Shown here piece after piece: positions 61,417 to 64,000 of a stretch of 64,000 nucleotides of DNA. Made by a program: the position numbers and the translations under genes. The first letter of the stretch is position 1, and the number at the start of each line of letters is the position of its first letter. Source of the stretch: Astrothelium macrocarpum (taxonomy: Eukaryota; Ascomycota; Dothideomycetes; Trypetheliales; Trypetheliaceae); the NCBI GenBank assembly GCA_021030915.1, contig JAGEMR010000045.1, positions 1 to 64,000 of the forward strand, read 5' to 3'. The notes beneath the pieces are model-generated. The model saw only the letters and a program-made list of their open reading frames with translations. It was not told the origin of the DNA and ran no database searches.

Positions 61417-61704
61417 CTCAAATCCGCGATGTAAATGCAAACGACACGACGAAACCGGGGAAAACAACAGTGAGTCGTAGAAAAGTCCGCAGGAATACGT
61501 TGAAAGAGAGTCGAGTCGATTGCGGGCGCCGAGAAAGCGATATGGTAGCAGGTGTATATATCTATCGCTCGCTAAGTGGTGCTCGTTCTAAGCGTATTAA
61601 AGTCGCAAGAACATCTTTTCGGCGGTGCGATATATTGAGGACCCTCCAAACGGCATTTCATACGGAAGCAATGATCCGAGTAGGGTTCTTATTCAATCTT
61701 GGCC

Positions 61705-61740
61705 AATAGCTTGGGGAGAGGAATGGTCTCCCAAGCTATT
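61705..61740. repeat. near-perfect hairpin
   Basis: aatagcttggggaga and its reverse complement (tctcccaagctatt, one base shorter) flank a 7-base spacer, giving a stem of about 14 pairs with one bulge. Confidence 0.8.
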
Positions 61741-62434
61741 TTAGTGTCACCGGCTGTAACTACCGCTACGCCGCAAGACGACATATGCGGGACAGGGAGT
61801 AGGGATTCACGACGGCAACTTGGGTTAGAGCTACCCAATCTAGCAGGTTCCTCTCGCACAAGCGAGTACCTCCCATTTCCGTATGCTACAGCACCAGGGC
61901 GAGTTCGATGACCGGTCCGGAGCTGTTGCAGGATTAGCGCATCCTCTATATATGTGGCTTTATGGTCTGAATGGCCCTGAAAAAGAGATGTGAAAAAGAT
62001 TCGCAAACAGCGAGCCAGATGGGATTTGCTCTGTGAAGGACTATATTAGTTTGAGCTTAGGCAAAGGTCCCACTTTGATGCTACAGCTGTCAGTTGCGAC
62101 CGCCGGACCGAGCCGATGTAAGACCTCTGGTGCTAGACCGAGGTCCCAAGCAATCTACGAATTATCTTCCGAGGGAGAAAGATTTGCTGTCCAAGTTTGT
62201 GGATATGAGTTCGGCCTTCGGATGATTTTTAAAAAGGGCCATTATTCATGGGAAGCTCCACGCAATCGGTCCGAGAATAATCCATGTCCTTAATCCGAAT
62301 ATGAAGGTGGTCTAGAACTCCAACAAGGACTACTTTATTCAGGGAATGAGAATCGAGTGCCGGCTGGATGGTACCCGGTACCCGGTATCAAATCAGAAAC
62401 CTTTCTGAGTCCTAGCCGTGGGGGAATGCGTAAG

Positions 62435-62752
62435 GAGCGCACTACCCCGGCCCAGGGAGCGCAACCATCCGAGCGTATCACTTTACCGAAAAGGGATAAG
62501 TTATCAACTACCTATCTGTTTCCCCTGTCTTAATTATGTTCAGATATACCTTCAAAGAGACTTGATTAGGTATTATGGTTAGGTTAGATATAAGAATAGA
62601 TCACGGCCAAAGTATAACCGACATTAAACATGGAGACTTATCCTCAATAAGTGCGAGTTCCATAGCTCTTTTGGATGTATCTGGTTAGGTGTTAGGATAC
62701 ATGAGTTTTTGGAGATATTTGAGGTACCCGGCGCGCTCTGGTAGTGCGCTCC
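62435..62752. mobile_element. 318-bp inverted-repeat element, possible MITE
   Basis: GGAGCGCACTACC at 62435-62447 is repeated in perfect inverted form at 62740-62752. The interior is AT-richer than the ends and encodes nothing. Further partial copies of tagtgcg follow just outside the right end (about 62755-62785). There is no clear target-site duplication, so the element call is tentative. Confidence 0.35.
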
Positions 62753-64000
62753 GATAGTGCGCTTCATACCCCAGATAGTGCGTCCCCTACAACGAAAATG
62801 GCTTAGACGTGTATGTTGTTGTTCGATGCGACTCCGAACGTGCCTACGGGTATACAGCTTCCCCAGCCACGGGGAATCCGGCAAAGAACGATGCACTAGT
62901 CGGCTCCATTGGCCTTTGCGCGAATGCATCGCAACTGCATATCGAGATACATGGCAGGCATCCACCAAGTAAGGGGAACAATGTAGTCGGGGGTTTCCTC
63001 ATCAGCCTAAATAAAAGCATTAGCAAGCAGCTGGTTTTTAATTAGTTGTTTCTACAACAAATCTGTTTGAAACCTTGAGACTATTCGTATGAAGATTGAA
63101 GCTGCTCAGTTTGCTTTCCAGTTATTTAGTTCTTTGAAAACCTGGTAGAGAGACCGTTGGTGATCGGGAACTAAGATTTGGCTGTTCCATTACTCTGTCA
63201 GAATGCCTGCCAGTAGATAGTTCATGGTTCGGCTTGTGGGAAGGCACGGGGGCCTAGATAGCGCATGCAGTGGAACGAGATTTGAGACAACATCGACAAG
63301 AGTCCAGCCTTGAAAATCTAGTGTTGATCTTATCTCGGTTAACATTTGAGATCTCGGCATTTGAGCCTCTCTGAACGAGAGATCTTGGCTGTACGTGCTT
63401 TGTAGAGAGAGCAAGTACCATTCCGGTAGAGATTTCTGGAGCGTACTATCATCTTCGTGATCCTTCTCGTACAAGTTTCTTCCACTTGGTAGCAAAAGAC
63501 GTTGCAAGATATGGAATTGGAGCACTGACACTTCACAAATCCTGCACTGATGGGAACACAAATACGCTCGTTCCAAGCCTACTAGCAAGACCGTTAGCTC
63601 GCTTATGCAAGACTGCTTCGAATCACCCAAACACCCATGGCATGGCTGCTCGGAAGAATGCCCATTGGTCCCTAGCGCGAAGCCTCGAAGCTACGAAACC
63701 ATCTCTGGGATCGCGTCCGAAACAAGTGTCAGAGATCTATCAACTTTCGAGCTTAGTCAGTTTAACGATAGCCTTCACACTCTATAGTTGGCTTGGCATA
63801 ATTTCTGTAATAACCGAGAGTAGCTGGCTTGGACTTGCAGAGTAAGAAGCTTGTCGCATGCCCTGCCGTGGCGCAATGCAGGAACGTTGACATTGTAACA
63901 CTTTCAACAGGCCTCGGTGCAGACCGTTGAAATGCCGTACCTGATGCTGGCTACGACTCCAAGATAAAGCAGGTCCCTTGTTCCAACCCATATTTCCAAT

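Larger units (their letters stand above)
61417..64000. other. gene-poor right end
   Basis: Upstream side of the MFS gene, then sequence without a supported gene up to the window edge. Frames at 63190-63630 (minus) and 63486-63845 (plus) overlap each other and show no family. A hairpin at 61705-61740 and an inverted-repeat pair at 62435/62740 are listed separately. Confidence 0.4.

Noticed and set aside
63190..63845. Overlapping open frames on both strands near the right edge
   Set aside because: They compete for the same DNA and neither shows conserved motifs.
1..64000. tRNA, rRNA genes or CRISPR arrays
   Set aside because: No B-box-like tRNA signature with a foldable cloverleaf, no rRNA sequence and no spaced direct repeats were found by eye.

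Overview
This window looks like the nuclear genome of a filamentous ascomycete (Pezizomycotina). Reasons: genes carry short GT-AG introns of about 45-87 nt, often with CTAAC or CTGAC branch-like motifs; there are fungal-specific families (HET domain, fungal Hsp70-like, DUF6594, berberine-bridge-type oxidoreductases); and an extremely AT-rich block abuts normal sequence. A leotiomycete would fit, but that is a guess from protein style. Exon coordinates below come from joining reading frames by hand; every multi-exon model keeps frame through all junctions.

Layout. 1-5325 is an AT-rich, gene-free block (about 85% A+T by eye) with one GC-retaining island at 4201-4649 that looks like an LTR. 6038-21221 is an accessory region: an Hsp70-like ATPase, a coiled-coil protein, a P-loop GTPase with a coiled-coil tail, a broken and an intact DUF6594 membrane protein, a secreted FAD oxidoreductase and a small unknown protein. 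21906-27137 holds alpha-tubulin and a bHLH transcription factor, followed by 4.7 kb of low-complexity, GC-rich sequence without a convincing gene. 31827-36939 holds a Tpa1/Ofd1-type 2-oxoglutarate dioxygenase and a PHS-type phosphate transporter, with three CACGTG boxes upstream of the latter. 40065-42149 is a HET-domain gene set in gene-poor sequence. 43749-48936 is conserved sequence: a GPI-anchored Ser/Ala-rich protein, a NUFIP1-like snoRNP factor and RNA polymerase III subunit Rpc25 in divergent orientation, and a small fungal protein. 49533-64000 is accessory again: an MFS transporter, a second secreted FAD oxidoreductase, a decayed MFS transporter, an intact three-exon MFS transporter, and repeats.

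How the parts relate. The housekeeping genes (tubulin, rpc25, the NUFIP1-like gene, tpa1) have no special link to each other. The first 21 kb combines ATPase/GTPase, coiled-coil, membrane and (further on) HET proteins beside a repeat block, a setting typical of fast-evolving fungal recognition genes; a joint function is inference only. The second oxidoreductase with its MFS neighbours resembles a small specialised-metabolism locus. The two signals I consider most unusual are the mutation signature of the AT-rich block, which is the opposite of classical RIP, and the Hsp70/coiled-coil/GTPase/DUF6594 neighbourhood.
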